From contig NZ_JAJTWU010000008.1 of the NCBI RefSeq assembly GCF_021353265.1, positions 292,018 through 356,017 on the forward strand: 64,000 nt of DNA, in the 5' to 3' direction. Below are positions 8,816 through 17,726 of this stretch, one piece after another. Both the position numbers and the translations under genes were made by a program. This DNA is from Pelomonas cellulosilytica (GTDB lineage: Bacteria; Pseudomonadota; Gammaproteobacteria; Burkholderiales; Burkholderiaceae_C). The notes beneath the pieces are model-generated. The model worked only from the letters and a program-made list of their open reading frames with translations, was not told the DNA's origin and searched no databases. Within the stretch, counting starts at the first letter, position 1. Every line of letters starts with the position of its first letter.

Positions 8816-8824
8816 CGGCGCGAG

Positions 8825-9418
8825 TCACACCGGGCGGTTCTCGTAGATGTTGCGCACCGGGCCCATGGCTTTCACGCCGTCCTCGAAGCTGATCTTCTCG
8901 AAGCTGGCGCTGAAGGCCAGCGCCTTGTCGGCCACGGCGTCGGTCTTGCCGGCTGTGTCGAGCTTCTTGAGTTCGGTCTTCTCGATGTAGAGCAGCGCCA
9001 GCAGCTCGTTGTAGACGGTGCTCTCGTCGATGGGCAGCACATAAAACGTGGCGCCGCCGAAGTCGACCGTGTACTTCTTGCTTATGTCGATGTTGTCGAC
9101 GAACAGGAAGTATTTGCCCTTCGGGCTCAGCGCGTCGCCCAGCACCTCGGCGAGCAGCTTGATGTACTCGAAGCTCAGCAGGAAGCCGGCGAAGAAGGCG
9201 ATGTAGGGCTCGCCCTCGTGCGCCACGGCGATGACCTGGTCGCTGGAGATCTCGGGCGGGCGGGCCTCGTCGGCCAGTTGCGTCTGGAACTTCAGCGCCA
9301 CGTCGCCGCGGAAGCCGAAGCGGCCGGGCTTCTTGGTCGCGGCCTTGAGCACGCTGTTGAGGAGCCGCTTCTCGGATTCGAGGCGGGCAAAGGCGGTTTT
9401 GTCGATGGTGGTGGTCAC
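8825..9418 (-). CDS. Hypothetical protein between truncated haemoglobin and draT
   Basis: The gene encodes 197 residues, soluble, with mixed helix and strand. The central part (PPEISSDQVIAVAHEGEPYIAFFAGFLLSFEYIKLLAEVLG) is well ordered, and a C-terminal ITKTELKKLDT-like region follows. I do not recognise the family. It is placed 54 bases after the haemoglobin gene and 9 bases before draT on the same strand, so it is almost certainly part of the draTG operon and may act in nitrogenase switch-off or oxygen response. Confidence 0.7.
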   Translation of the reverse strand: MTTTIDKTAFARLESEKRLLNSVLKAATKKPGRFGFRGDVALKFQTQLADEARPPEISSDQVIAVAHEGEPYIAFFAGFLLSFEYIKLLAEVLGDALSPKGKYFLFVDNIDISKKYTVDFGGATFYVLPIDESTVYNELLALLYIEKTELKKLDTAGKTDAVADKALAFSASFEKISFEDGVKAMGPVRNIYENRPV

Positions 9419-9472
9419 AGGGTGCTCCAGGGCGTGGGTAATCAGGGTGTTGGCGCGGGCGGGTGCGGGCTG

Positions 9473-9976
9473 TCAGCTGGCGTCCGGCGCGGTCGGCGCC
9501 ATCGAGCTGTGCGGGGCGGCCACCTGCTGCGGGTGTTGCTCGCGCGGGCGGCCCGGGTGGGCGCGCGCGGCGCCATGCGGCTCGGTGTTGCGGATGAAGT
9601 CGGCGATCTTGTAGAAGGCCGCGTCCAGTTCGGCACGTAGGTCTTCGTCTACGCAGGTGGTTGCCAGCGCGTGGCGCATGCAAGCCATCCAGGCATCGCG
9701 GGCCGAGGCGTCGATGTCGAACGGCTGGTGGCGGCGGCGCAGCATCGGCGCGCCGCGGTCTGGCGTGTAGAGCTTGGGGCCGCCCATCCATTCACTGAGG
9801 TACTTCACGAGCAGCCGGCGCGTGGGGCCGAGGTCCGTCTCGTGCATCGCTCGGATCGTGCGTGCCTCGGGCAGCGTGTCCATCGCGTTGTAGAAGGCAT
9901 CGACGAGACGCACGACGGCGTCATGGCCGCCGAGGCGGGCGAAGTGCGGATTGGCTGGGGGTGTGGGCGCATCCAT
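9473..9976 (-). CDS. Group II truncated haemoglobin (trHbO type)
   Basis: The 167-residue protein begins with the globin core (HFARLGGHDAVVRLVDAFYNAMD, Tyr B10 region) and has the proximal His in RRRHQPF (about residue 98) followed by the Trp of RDAWMACM, the Trp G8 that marks group II truncated globins. The C-terminus carries a Pro/His-rich tail (about 25 residues) not needed for the fold. These proteins bind oxygen or nitric oxide. It is the first gene of the leftward block leading to draT/draG and is divergent from nifH. No start codon other than ATG at 9976 precedes the globin core within the frame, and the sigma-54 site at 9988-10003 would give almost no leader. Confidence 0.85.
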   Translation of the reverse strand: MDAPTPPANPHFARLGGHDAVVRLVDAFYNAMDTLPEARTIRAMHETDLGPTRRLLVKYLSEWMGGPKLYTPDRGAPMLRRRHQPFDIDASARDAWMACMRHALATTCVDEDLRAELDAAFYKIADFIRNTEPHGAARAHPGRPREQHPQQVAAPHSSMAPTAPDAS

Positions 9977-9987
9977 GCACCGACACC

Positions 9988-10003
9988 TGCAACGGTCGTA
10001 CCA
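9988..10003 (-). promoter_or_regulatory. Candidate sigma-54 promoter for haemoglobin-draTG block
   Basis: On the minus strand the sequence reads TGGTACGACCGTTGCA, differing at one position from TGGCACG-N4-TTGCA, with exact GG-N10-GC spacing. Predicted transcription start is about 9977, right at the ATG of the haemoglobin gene, so the message would be nearly leaderless. The NifA site at 10138-10153 lies about 135 bases upstream, a normal distance. The match is visible; control by NifA is inference. Confidence 0.65.
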
Positions 10004-10037
10004 GCTCGACCAACACGCCACCCGCGTGATGCGATGA

Positions 10038-11279
<1,242 letters not shown>

Positions 11280-11293
11280 CCCTGCGTTTGAAC

Positions 11294-11339
11294 GGAGCCC
11301 GCGTGGGGCCGTCGCGTGACGGCCTCTGGGGCTGGCTCC
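11294..11339 (+). repeat. Nested hairpin in the nifH-nifD intergenic region
   Basis: An inner stem GGCCGTC/GACGGCC with loop GCGT (11307-11324) sits inside an outer stem GGAGCC (11294-11299)/GGCTCC (11334-11339). There is no U-tract. Such hairpins behind nifH commonly stabilise the nifH segment or reduce read-through, giving excess Fe protein over NifDK; that role here is inference. Confidence 0.7.
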
Positions 11340-11390
11340 CTTTGAACGGCGCGCCGCCACCGCAAACCCATTCGCACCACGGAGCATCAA

Positions 11391-12851
11391 ATGAGCATCA
11401 CGGTTGAAGACCGCAAGGCCGCAAACAAGGCCCTGATCGATGAAGTCCTCAAGGCCTATCCCGAAAAGATGGCCAAGCGGCGCGCCAAGCACCTCGGCAC
11501 CTTCGAAGAAGGCAAGCCTGACTGCGGCGTCAAGTCCAACATTAAGTCCCTGCCTGGCGTGATGACCATCCGTGGCTGCGCCTACGCGGGTTCCAAGGGC
11601 GTCGTGTGGGGTCCCATCAAGGACATGATCCACATTTCCCACGGCCCGGTCGGCTGCGGCCAGTACAGCTGGGCCGCACGCCGTAACTACTACATCGGCA
11701 CCACCGGCATCGACACCTTCGTGACGATGCAGTTCACATCCGACTTCCAGGAGAAGGACATCGTCTTTGGCGGCGACAAGAAGCTCGACAAGATCATCGA
11801 CGAGATCCAGGACCTGTTCCCGCTGAACAAGGGCATCTCGATCCAGAGCGAATGCCCGATCGGCCTGATCGGTGACGACATCGAAGCCGTGTCGAAGAAG
11901 AAGTCGAAGGAATACGACAACCACACCATCGTTCCCGTGCGCTGCGAAGGCTTCCGCGGCGTCAGCCAGTCTCTGGGCCACCACATCGCCAACGACGCCA
12001 TCCGCGACTGGGTCTTCGAAGGCAAGACGAAGAAGGAACGCGAGTTTGTCTCCACGCCGTACGACGTGGCCATCATCGGTGACTACAACATCGGTGGCGA
12101 TGCCTGGTCCAGCCGCATCTTGCTGGAGGAGATGGGCCTGCGCGTCATCGCGCAGTGGTCCGGCGACGGCACCATCGCCGAGTTGGAGAACACGCCCAAG
12201 GCCAAGCTCAACGTGCTGCACTGCTACCGGTCGATGAACTACATCAGCCGGCACATGGAAGAGAAGTACGGCGTGCCCTGGGTCGAGTACAACTTCTTCG
12301 GCCCGACGCAGATCGAGAAGAGCCTGCGCGAGATTGCCAGCCACTTCGACGACACCATCAAGGCCAACGCCGAGAAGGTCATCGCCAAGTACCGCCCGCT
12401 GGTGGACGCTGTCATCGCCAAGTACAAGCCGCGTCTGCAAGGCAAGACAGTCATGCTGTACGTCGGCGGCCTGCGCCCGCGCCACGTCATCGGCGCGTAC
12501 GAGGATCTGGGCATGGAAGTCGTCGGCACGGGCTACGAGTTCGGCCACAACGACGACTATCAGCGCACCACGCACTACATCAAGGACTCCACGCTGATCT
12601 ACGACGACGTGACCGGCTACGAGTTCGAGAAGTTCGTCGAGAAGATCAAGCCCGATCTGATCGGCTCCGGCATCAAGGAAAAGTACGTCTTCCAGAAGAT
12701 GGGCGTCCCCTTCCGTCAGATGCACAGCTGGGACTACAGCGGCCCCTATCACGGCTACGACGGCTTTGCCATATTCGCCCGTGACATGGATATGGCCATC
12801 AGCTCGCCGGTCTGGGGCCTCGCCAAGGCGCCCTGGAAGAAGGCCGCGTGA
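11391..12851 (+). CDS. nifD: Nitrogenase molybdenum-iron protein alpha chain
   Basis: NifD binds the FeMo-cofactor and shares the P-cluster with NifK. The 486-residue protein has the P-cluster Cys residues C63, C89 and C155, and the cofactor ligands C279 ([14 protein letters not shown]) and H446 ([13 protein letters not shown]). The [11 protein letters not shown] and [11 protein letters not shown] segments are also present. Spacing after nifH is 111 bases with a hairpin; GGAG precedes the ATG. All residues needed for a Mo-nitrogenase are intact. Confidence 0.99.
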   Translation: MSITVEDRKAANKALIDEVLKAYPEKMAKRRAKHLGTFEEGKPDCGVKSNIKSLPGVMTIRGCAYAGSKGVVWGPIKDMIHISHGPVGCGQYSWAARRNYYIGTTGIDTFVTMQFTSDFQEKDIVFGGDKKLDKIIDEIQDLFPLNKGISIQSECPIGLIGDDIEAVSKKKSKEYDNHTIVPVRCEGFRGVSQSLGHHIANDAIRDWVFEGKTKKEREFVSTPYDVAIIGDYNIGGDAWSSRILLEEMGLRVIAQWSGDGTIAELENTPKAKLNVLHCYRSMNYISRHMEEKYGVPWVEYNFFGPTQIEKSLREIASHFDDTIKANAEKVIAKYRPLVDAVIAKYKPRLQGKTVMLYVGGLRPRHVIGAYEDLGMEVVGTGYEFGHNDDYQRTTHYIKDSTLIYDDVTGYEFEKFVEKIKPDLIGSGIKEKYVFQKMGVPFRQMHSWDYSGPYHGYDGFAIFARDMDMAISSPVWGLAKAPWKKAA

Positions 12852-12880
12852 TTCCGCGACATCTTTGAAGGAGTAAAACC

Positions 12881-14440
12881 ATGCCTCAAAACGCCGACAA
12901 GGTAATTGACCACGAGCTGCTCTTCCGTGAGCCTGAGTACCAGGAGCTCTTCACGAACAAGAAGCAGAACTTCGAATACAACCACGCCGACTCCAAGGTC
13001 GCGGAGATCCGCGACTGGACGAAGACCAAGGAGTACAAGGAGAAGAACTTCGCCCGCGACTCCCTCGTCGTGAACCCGGCGAAGGCCTGCCAGCCGCTGG
13101 GCGCCGTCTACGTGGCCAACGGCTTCGCCAAGACGCTGTCCTTCGTGCACGGCTCACAGGGCTGCGTGGCCTACTACCGCAGCCACTTCAGCCGCCACTT
13201 CAAGGAGCCCACCAGCTGTGTGTCTTCGTCCATGACGGAAGACGCAGCCGTGTTCGGTGGCCTGAACAACATGGTCGACGGCCTGGCCAACACCTACAAC
13301 CTCTACAAGCCCGACATGATCGCCGTCTCGACGACGTGCATGGCCGAGGTGATCGGTGATGACCTGAACGCCTTCATCAAGACCTCGAAGGAAAAGGGCA
13401 GCGTGCCGGCCGAGTTCGACGTGCCGTTCGCCCACACGCCGGCCTTCGTCGGCAGCCATGTGACGGGCTACGACAATGCGCTGCTGGGCATCCTGCAGCA
13501 CTTCTGGGACGGCAAGTCTGGCACCGCGCCGGCGCTCACGCGCGAGCCGAACGAGAGCATCAACTTCATTGGTGGCTTTGACGGTTTCGTCGTGGGCAAC
13601 ATGAAGGAAATCCGCCGCATCTTCGACCTGTTCGGTGCCGACGTGACCATCCTGTGCGACCCGTCGGAAGTGTGGAATACGCCCACCGACGGTGAGTTCC
13701 GCATGTACGAGGGCGGCACGACCAAGGCCGAGGTGGAGAAGGCACTCAACGCCAAGGCGACGATCATCTTCCAGGAGTACAGCTGCGAGAAGACGGCCAA
13801 GTACATCGCCGAGAAGGGCCAGGAAGTTGTGGTGTTGAACAGCCCCATCGGCGTGGCCGGCACCGACGAGTTCATCATGGCCATCTCGCGCCTGACCGGC
13901 AAGCCCGTGCCGGCCCAGCTGGAGAAGGAGCGCGGCCAGCTCGTGGACGCCATGGCCGACAGCCAGGCCCACCTGCACGGCAAGAAGTACGCGCTCTACG
14001 GCGACCCGGACATGATGCTGGGCCTGACCCAGTTCCTGTTGGAACTCGGCGCCGAGCCGACGCACGTCCTCGCCACCAACGGCAACGACGACTGGGCCGC
14101 CAAGGTGCAAGCCAAGTTCGACGCCTCGCCCTACGGCAAGGACTGCAAGGCCTACCCGAAGCGCGACCTCTGGCACATGCGCAGCCTGCTGCACACCGAG
14201 CCGGTGGACTTCCTGATCGGCAACACCTACGGCAAGTACCTGGAGCGCGACACCGGCACGCCGCTGATCCGCATGGTCTTCCCGATCTTCGATCGCCATC
14301 ACTACCACCGTTATCCCATCTGGGGCTACGACGGCGCGATGCGCACGCTGATCATGTTCCTCGATGAGTTCTTCGAGACGCTGGATGCCAACACCATCGT
14401 CCCCGCGAAGACTGACTACAGCTACGACATTATTCGGTGA
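12881..14440 (+). CDS. nifK: Nitrogenase molybdenum-iron protein beta chain
   Basis: NifK forms the alpha2-beta2 tetramer with NifD and supplies the other half of the P-cluster. The 519-residue product shows the P-cluster Cys residues C70 ([10 protein letters not shown]), C95 ([10 protein letters not shown]) and C153 ([12 protein letters not shown]). The N-terminal extension (residues 1-60) is of the long type found in proteobacterial NifK. It begins 29 bases after nifD with the strong site GAAGGAG and is followed by a perfect 12-bp hairpin. Confidence 0.99.
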   Translation: MPQNADKVIDHELLFREPEYQELFTNKKQNFEYNHADSKVAEIRDWTKTKEYKEKNFARDSLVVNPAKACQPLGAVYVANGFAKTLSFVHGSQGCVAYYRSHFSRHFKEPTSCVSSSMTEDAAVFGGLNNMVDGLANTYNLYKPDMIAVSTTCMAEVIGDDLNAFIKTSKEKGSVPAEFDVPFAHTPAFVGSHVTGYDNALLGILQHFWDGKSGTAPALTREPNESINFIGGFDGFVVGNMKEIRRIFDLFGADVTILCDPSEVWNTPTDGEFRMYEGGTTKAEVEKALNAKATIIFQEYSCEKTAKYIAEKGQEVVVLNSPIGVAGTDEFIMAISRLTGKPVPAQLEKERGQLVDAMADSQAHLHGKKYALYGDPDMMLGLTQFLLELGAEPTHVLATNGNDDWAAKVQAKFDASPYGKDCKAYPKRDLWHMRSLLHTEPVDFLIGNTYGKYLERDTGTPLIRMVFPIFDRHHYHRYPIWGYDGAMRTLIMFLDEFFETLDANTIVPAKTDYSYDIIR

Positions 14441-14446
14441 TGGGCT

Positions 14447-14474
14447 GCGACTGCCGCCTCAAGGCGGCAGTCGC
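14447..14474 (+). terminator. Perfect 12-bp hairpin after nifK
   Basis: GCGACTGCCGCC (14447-14458) pairs perfectly with GGCGGCAGTCGC (14463-14474) over a TCAA loop. It starts 6 bases after the nifK stop. No run of T follows (TTCACC), so it may act as a partial terminator or as an mRNA 3' end stabiliser that lowers expression of the downstream genes. Confidence 0.75.
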
Positions 14475-14566
14475 TTCACCCAGGGGCTGGGGTTCACCTC
14501 TGCCCTGTTCAGTTCATCGCGGACGCCGTTCATGCGGCGTGCGCCATGGGTTGACCGGAGATTCGC

Positions 14567-14887
14567 ATGACCGACACCGTGTTCGTGAAGTGGACCCTCG
14601 ACGACCGCAAGGTCGAGGTGATCGACGGGTGGGTCTGTTTGGAAGGCGTGCGCGAGGTGAGCGAGCTCACCGCGCTGGAAGAGCACCCCAACCGCCAGGC
14701 TATCCTCAAGGCCTTGCCCACCGCCACGCATATGGCCGGGCGCATTGCTCTCACCTTGCCCGAGGCGTCCGTCGCGCAGGCCGCGCTGCGTCGCCACCAG
14801 GATACCTTCGACGGTTCGCCGCGTGCCGTTCAGGCCCGCATGCAACAGGCGGTCTGGCAGAAGGTCTTCGCCGAAGGCGCTGAGTGA
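14567..14887 (+). CDS. Hypothetical protein downstream of nifK
   Basis: The gene encodes 106 residues and is preceded by CCGGAG (14555-14560). The protein (VFVKWTLDDRKVEVIDGWVCLEGVREVSEL, then LPTATHMAGRIALTLPEASVAQAALRRHQ) is soluble and shows no known catalytic motif. I do not recognise the family. It is followed by two more genes on the same strand with short gaps or overlaps, so it likely belongs to a nifK-distal part of the operon. Confidence 0.7.
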   Translation: MTDTVFVKWTLDDRKVEVIDGWVCLEGVREVSELTALEEHPNRQAILKALPTATHMAGRIALTLPEASVAQAALRRHQDTFDGSPRAVQARMQQAVWQKVFAEGAE

Positions 14888-14897
14888 CGGTGACGCC

Positions 14898-15383
14898 ATG
14901 ATCTACGTCGTCCACCAACCCGAGGCGGGTGAAGCGAACGCCTGGTTCGCCTTCAACGCCGAAGACCTGCTGCGCAAGGTGGCGTCTGACGACACGCTGC
15001 CGGCCCACGCTGTGTGGGACTGCGCCAGCCCCCGCGACCTGCTCGCGTTGTTCGACGAAGCGCCCGACGCGCCCGGCGTCGCCGAGCGCTACCCCGGCAT
15101 CTGCACGCTCGGCGCCGAGGACGGCTGGGACACACCGCTGTACCGCGCCGACTACCTTCAGGACGCCGGCTTCTATGGCCCCGAGCCGCGCCGCTGTGAA
15201 GATGCCTGCTACGCAGCGCTGCGCGCCCGTGGGGGGCAGTGGAAGTTCTACGAGAACGAGCCGCATGCGCTCGCCGCTGTCGACCGGCCCGACCCGCTCT
15301 ACGATGCCCCGGGCGGCTGGCGCGCCCGCTGGGCCTTGCGCCAACAGCTCATCGCCGTGGAAGCGCTGGCCGATGACCTCTGA
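14898..15383 (+). CDS. Hypothetical protein upstream of hscB
   Basis: This encodes 161 residues starting 10 bases after the previous stop. It is acidic and aromatic (HQPEAGEANAWFAFNAEDLLRKV, then CEDACYAALRARGGQWKFYENEPHALA), with no signal peptide or membrane helix. The family is not recognised. Its 3' end overlaps the hscB-like start by 11 bases, which supports co-translation and a link to Fe-S or nitrogenase maturation. Confidence 0.7.
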   Translation: MIYVVHQPEAGEANAWFAFNAEDLLRKVASDDTLPAHAVWDCASPRDLLALFDEAPDAPGVAERYPGICTLGAEDGWDTPLYRADYLQDAGFYGPEPRRCEDACYAALRARGGQWKFYENEPHALAAVDRPDPLYDAPGGWRARWALRQQLIAVEALADDL

Positions 15384-15912
15384 AGCCACGGCCCTGCGTG
15401 GGCCCGCGGCGTCGCTGGCCGACGACGACTTCAGCCTCTTTGGGCTGCCCCGCCGCCACGCCCTGGACCGTGCCGACATCGACGCCCGCTGGAAGGCGCT
15501 GCAGGCCCAGGTGCATCCCGACCGCTTCGTCAGCGAGGGCAGCGCCGCGCAGCAGATGGCGCTGCAATGGGTGCTGCGCGTCAATGAGGCTTACCAGCGC
15601 CTCAAGGACCCCATCGCCCGCGGTGCCTATCTGTGCGAGCTCAATGGGCACGACGTGAACGCCTCGCGCGCACTGCCGCCGAGCTTCCTGATGCAGCAGA
15701 TGGCCTGGCGCGAGGCGCTCGAAGAGGCCGGTGGCCCGGCCGCTTTGGAGATGCTCGCCGACGAAGTGGCCGACCGACGCGCGGCGCTGTTGCGCGAGCT
15801 GGCCGAGCGCATCGACACCCGCCAGGACTGGCCCGCGGCCACCGGCTGCGTGCAGGCGTTGATGTTCATTGCGAAGTTCTCGGCGGACTTGAACGAGCGG
15901 CTGGACGGGTGA
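15373..15912 (+). CDS. hscB: Fe-S assembly J-type co-chaperone HscB
   Basis: HscB is a DnaJ-like co-chaperone that hands the scaffold IscU (or NifU) to its Hsp70 partner. The 179-residue protein has the J domain (DDDFSLFGLPRRHALDRADIDARW, then VHPDRFV containing the HPD motif at about residue 55) and the C-terminal three-helix domain that binds the scaffold (LMQQMAWREALEEA). Normal isc genes (iscU, hscA, fdx) are not adjacent, so this copy sits in a nif operon and may be a nif-dedicated version. The 5' end overlaps the preceding gene. Confidence 0.88.
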   Translation: MTSEATALRGPAASLADDDFSLFGLPRRHALDRADIDARWKALQAQVHPDRFVSEGSAAQQMALQWVLRVNEAYQRLKDPIARGAYLCELNGHDVNASRALPPSFLMQQMAWREALEEAGGPAALEMLADEVADRRAALLRELAERIDTRQDWPAATGCVQALMFIAKFSADLNERLDG

Positions 15913-16083
15913 GTGGGCCTCCCCGCGACTCCGGGCCGCAGATGGAGCGGACTCGGAGCGCGCTCCGTCGGACGGCTTGGGGCTATCGTTCGTCGGCACA
16001 GTGGATTGGTTCGGGCTCACAGGTTTGGCAGCGAGACCGGCGCTATCAACCATCGCGCAACACTGCTGCCGGGGAGGTCGCTC

Positions 16084-16371
16084 ATGAAGCTGCTGGTCAT
16101 CGCGAAGGTGGGGGCCGCCGCCGCCGCAATTGCCGCCGTCGTTTTGGTTGCAGCGGGCGACGTGATTCCCAACGTGCCTCCTTGGAAGGTGCTGCTTGGC
16201 CTTGCAGTGGTTGCCGCGGGGCTGTTTGTCTCGATGCTGCTGTACTCGGTTGTCGCGATCCGGTTACGCGCACTGCTGATCAATTGGGGCGCCGTCGATA
16301 ACGGCTGGCTGTGGACGCCGGACTATCCGGAAGACTTCAAGCGCCAGCGTGGAAGACAAGCCAAACCGTAG
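16084..16371 (+). CDS. Small membrane protein with two transmembrane helices
   Basis: The 95-residue protein has two hydrophobic helices (about residues 4-26 and 36-58) joined by a short polar loop and followed by a soluble C-terminus (WGAVDNGWLWTPDYPEDFKRQ). The start is supported by GGGGAGGTC at 16072-16080. I do not recognise the family. The gene lies between hscB and the glutathione transferase and shares their direction. Confidence 0.65.
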   Translation: MKLLVIAKVGAAAAAIAAVVLVAAGDVIPNVPPWKVLLGLAVVAAGLFVSMLLYSVVAIRLRALLINWGAVDNGWLWTPDYPEDFKRQRGRQAKP

Positions 16372-16463
16372 CTTCTCAACTACTGAAGACCAGACCTTCG
16401 TGCCTTCAGTGGCGCGGTGCAACTGCAGCGCGTGGCTGTCATGCTTCTTGCTCCATGGCGAGC

Positions 16464-17108
16464 ATGGCACTCAAGTTCTACATGACGCCCGGCTCGTGTT
16501 CGACCGGCATCCACATCCTGCTCGAGACGCTTGAACTGCCGTTCGAGGTCTGGATCGTCAACCTGCCGGCGGGCGAGCACCTGCGGCCGGAGTACCTGAA
16601 GATCAACCCGCGCGGCACGATCCCGACGCTGGTGCTTGACGGCGGCCGTGCGCTCACCGACTTCAAGTCGATCGCGTTGTGGCTGGCCGAGACCTATCCG
16701 CGCGGTCGCCTGTTGCCGGCCGACCCGGCGCTGGCGGCACTGGCTATCGAGTTGCTCGACTTCGCCCTCGGCCAATTGCACGGCGAAGGCTTCACGCGCA
16801 TCTTTACCACCGAGCGCTACCTGTCGCATCGCGAGCAGCAGCCGAGTTCGGCCTTGCGTGACGACGTGGCCTCCCATGGCCGCGAGATCGTGCGCCAGGG
16901 CTTCGAGGCGTTGGAGCGGCGGCTGCCCGCAGACGGCTATGCCGTCGGTCCGCAGTTCTCCATCGCCGATGCGGCCCTGTTCTACAACGAGTTCTGGGCC
17001 GACAAGGTGGGCATCGTCCTGCCGCCCAAGGTACGGGCACACTACCAACGCGTGCGCGCGCGTCCGGTGGTGCGCCAGGTGCTGGCGGAGGAGGGCTATC
17101 GCTCGTAG
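16464..17108 (+). CDS. Glutathione S-transferase family protein
   Basis: The 214-residue product has the thioredoxin-like N-terminal domain with a Ser/Cys start (MTPGSCSTGIHILLETLELPFE) and the cis-Pro and glutathione-contact segment INPRGTIPTLVLDGG (about 50-64), followed by the FKSIALWLAETYP motif. The helical C-terminal domain contains GPQFSIADAALFYNEFW, the N-capping box of the family. GST genes occur in several nif clusters, where they are proposed to protect or build metal clusters. An in-frame ATG at 16455 is an alternative start. Confidence 0.85.
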   Translation: MALKFYMTPGSCSTGIHILLETLELPFEVWIVNLPAGEHLRPEYLKINPRGTIPTLVLDGGRALTDFKSIALWLAETYPRGRLLPADPALAALAIELLDFALGQLHGEGFTRIFTTERYLSHREQQPSSALRDDVASHGREIVRQGFEALERRLPADGYAVGPQFSIADAALFYNEFWADKVGIVLPPKVRAHYQRVRARPVVRQVLAEEGYRS

Positions 17109-17140
17109 GCGCGGGGGGGGCTGCCGCCGCCAGCATGGGA

Positions 17141-17482
17141 TCAGATAGCTGCCGCGCGTGCGGGCTTGAGCGGGCCGACGTCGACGTGGATCTGATTGCC
17201 CTCGACGCGCACCTCATAGCGGTGCAGTTCGTTGCGCACCAGATGCGTCACGCACTTGCCGCTGTTCGCATCGAAGCCCCACTGGTGCAGATGGCAGGTC
17301 ACGCGCTTGCCGTCGAAGCTCGCGTCCGTGAGCGGCATGTCGGCATGCGGGCAGCGGCCCCGGTAGGCCTTCAGCTCGCCGCCCTGCGGCCAGACGAGCA
17401 GTACGCTCTTACGGCCTGCCTGGAACAAGCCCATGCCGCCTTCGTTCACGGCGCCGGTGTCGCAGATGTAGGTGTAGGCCAT
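17141..17482 (-). CDS. Rieske-type [2Fe-2S] protein
   Basis: The 113-residue single-domain protein carries the Rieske ligands CPH (C44, H46) and CHLH (C63, H66), in the C-x-H...C-x2-H form, with the second binding loop GRCPHADMPLTDASFDGKRVTCH. It resembles small Rieske ferredoxins of dioxygenase systems (TmoC-like). No oxygenase subunit is adjacent, so it may supply electrons to nitrogenase-related enzymes. It is divergent from nifE, 244 bases apart. Confidence 0.88.
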   Translation of the reverse strand: MAYTYICDTGAVNEGGMGLFQAGRKSVLLVWPQGGELKAYRGRCPHADMPLTDASFDGKRVTCHLHQWGFDANSGKCVTHLVRNELHRYEVRVEGNQIHVDVGPLKPARAAAI

Positions 17483-17599
17483 GGTGCGTGTCTTTCAGTG
17501 CGTTGACTGAGCAGCCAGAAGCACGAACCACGCCTTGAGCGTGGCCAGGGCAGGCCCTCGTTGCCGGCTCGGGCTTCGACTGCAAAAGCGCTGGCGCTT

Positions 17600-17615
17600 T
17601 GTCGTAAACCCGTCA
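17600..17615. promoter_or_regulatory. Partial NifA-like site upstream of nifE
   Basis: TGTCGTAAACCCGTCA fits TGT-N10-xCA, one base off the NifA consensus (TCA instead of ACA). It lies about 77 bases before the nifE -24 element. The flanks TTTGTCG-N9-CAAA also occur at the nifH UAS, which strengthens the assignment. Confidence 0.5.
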
Positions 17616-17676
17616 AACCTCGCTCTCCAAAAGCCCCCGCCCCGCGCAAGTCCTTGATCCAACGTCCGCAGCGGGC

Positions 17677-17692
17677 TGGCATTGAAGCTGCA
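17677..17692 (+). promoter_or_regulatory. Sigma-54 promoter of nifE
   Basis: TGGCATTGAAGCTGCA matches the -24/-12 layout with exact GG-N10-GC spacing (TGGCAT, CTGCA). The predicted start is near 17703, giving a leader of about 24 bases to the ATG at 17727. Confidence 0.75.
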
Positions 17693-17726
17693 TTGCACAG
17701 GCTAAGCGCAGCTCACGAGGGTCACG

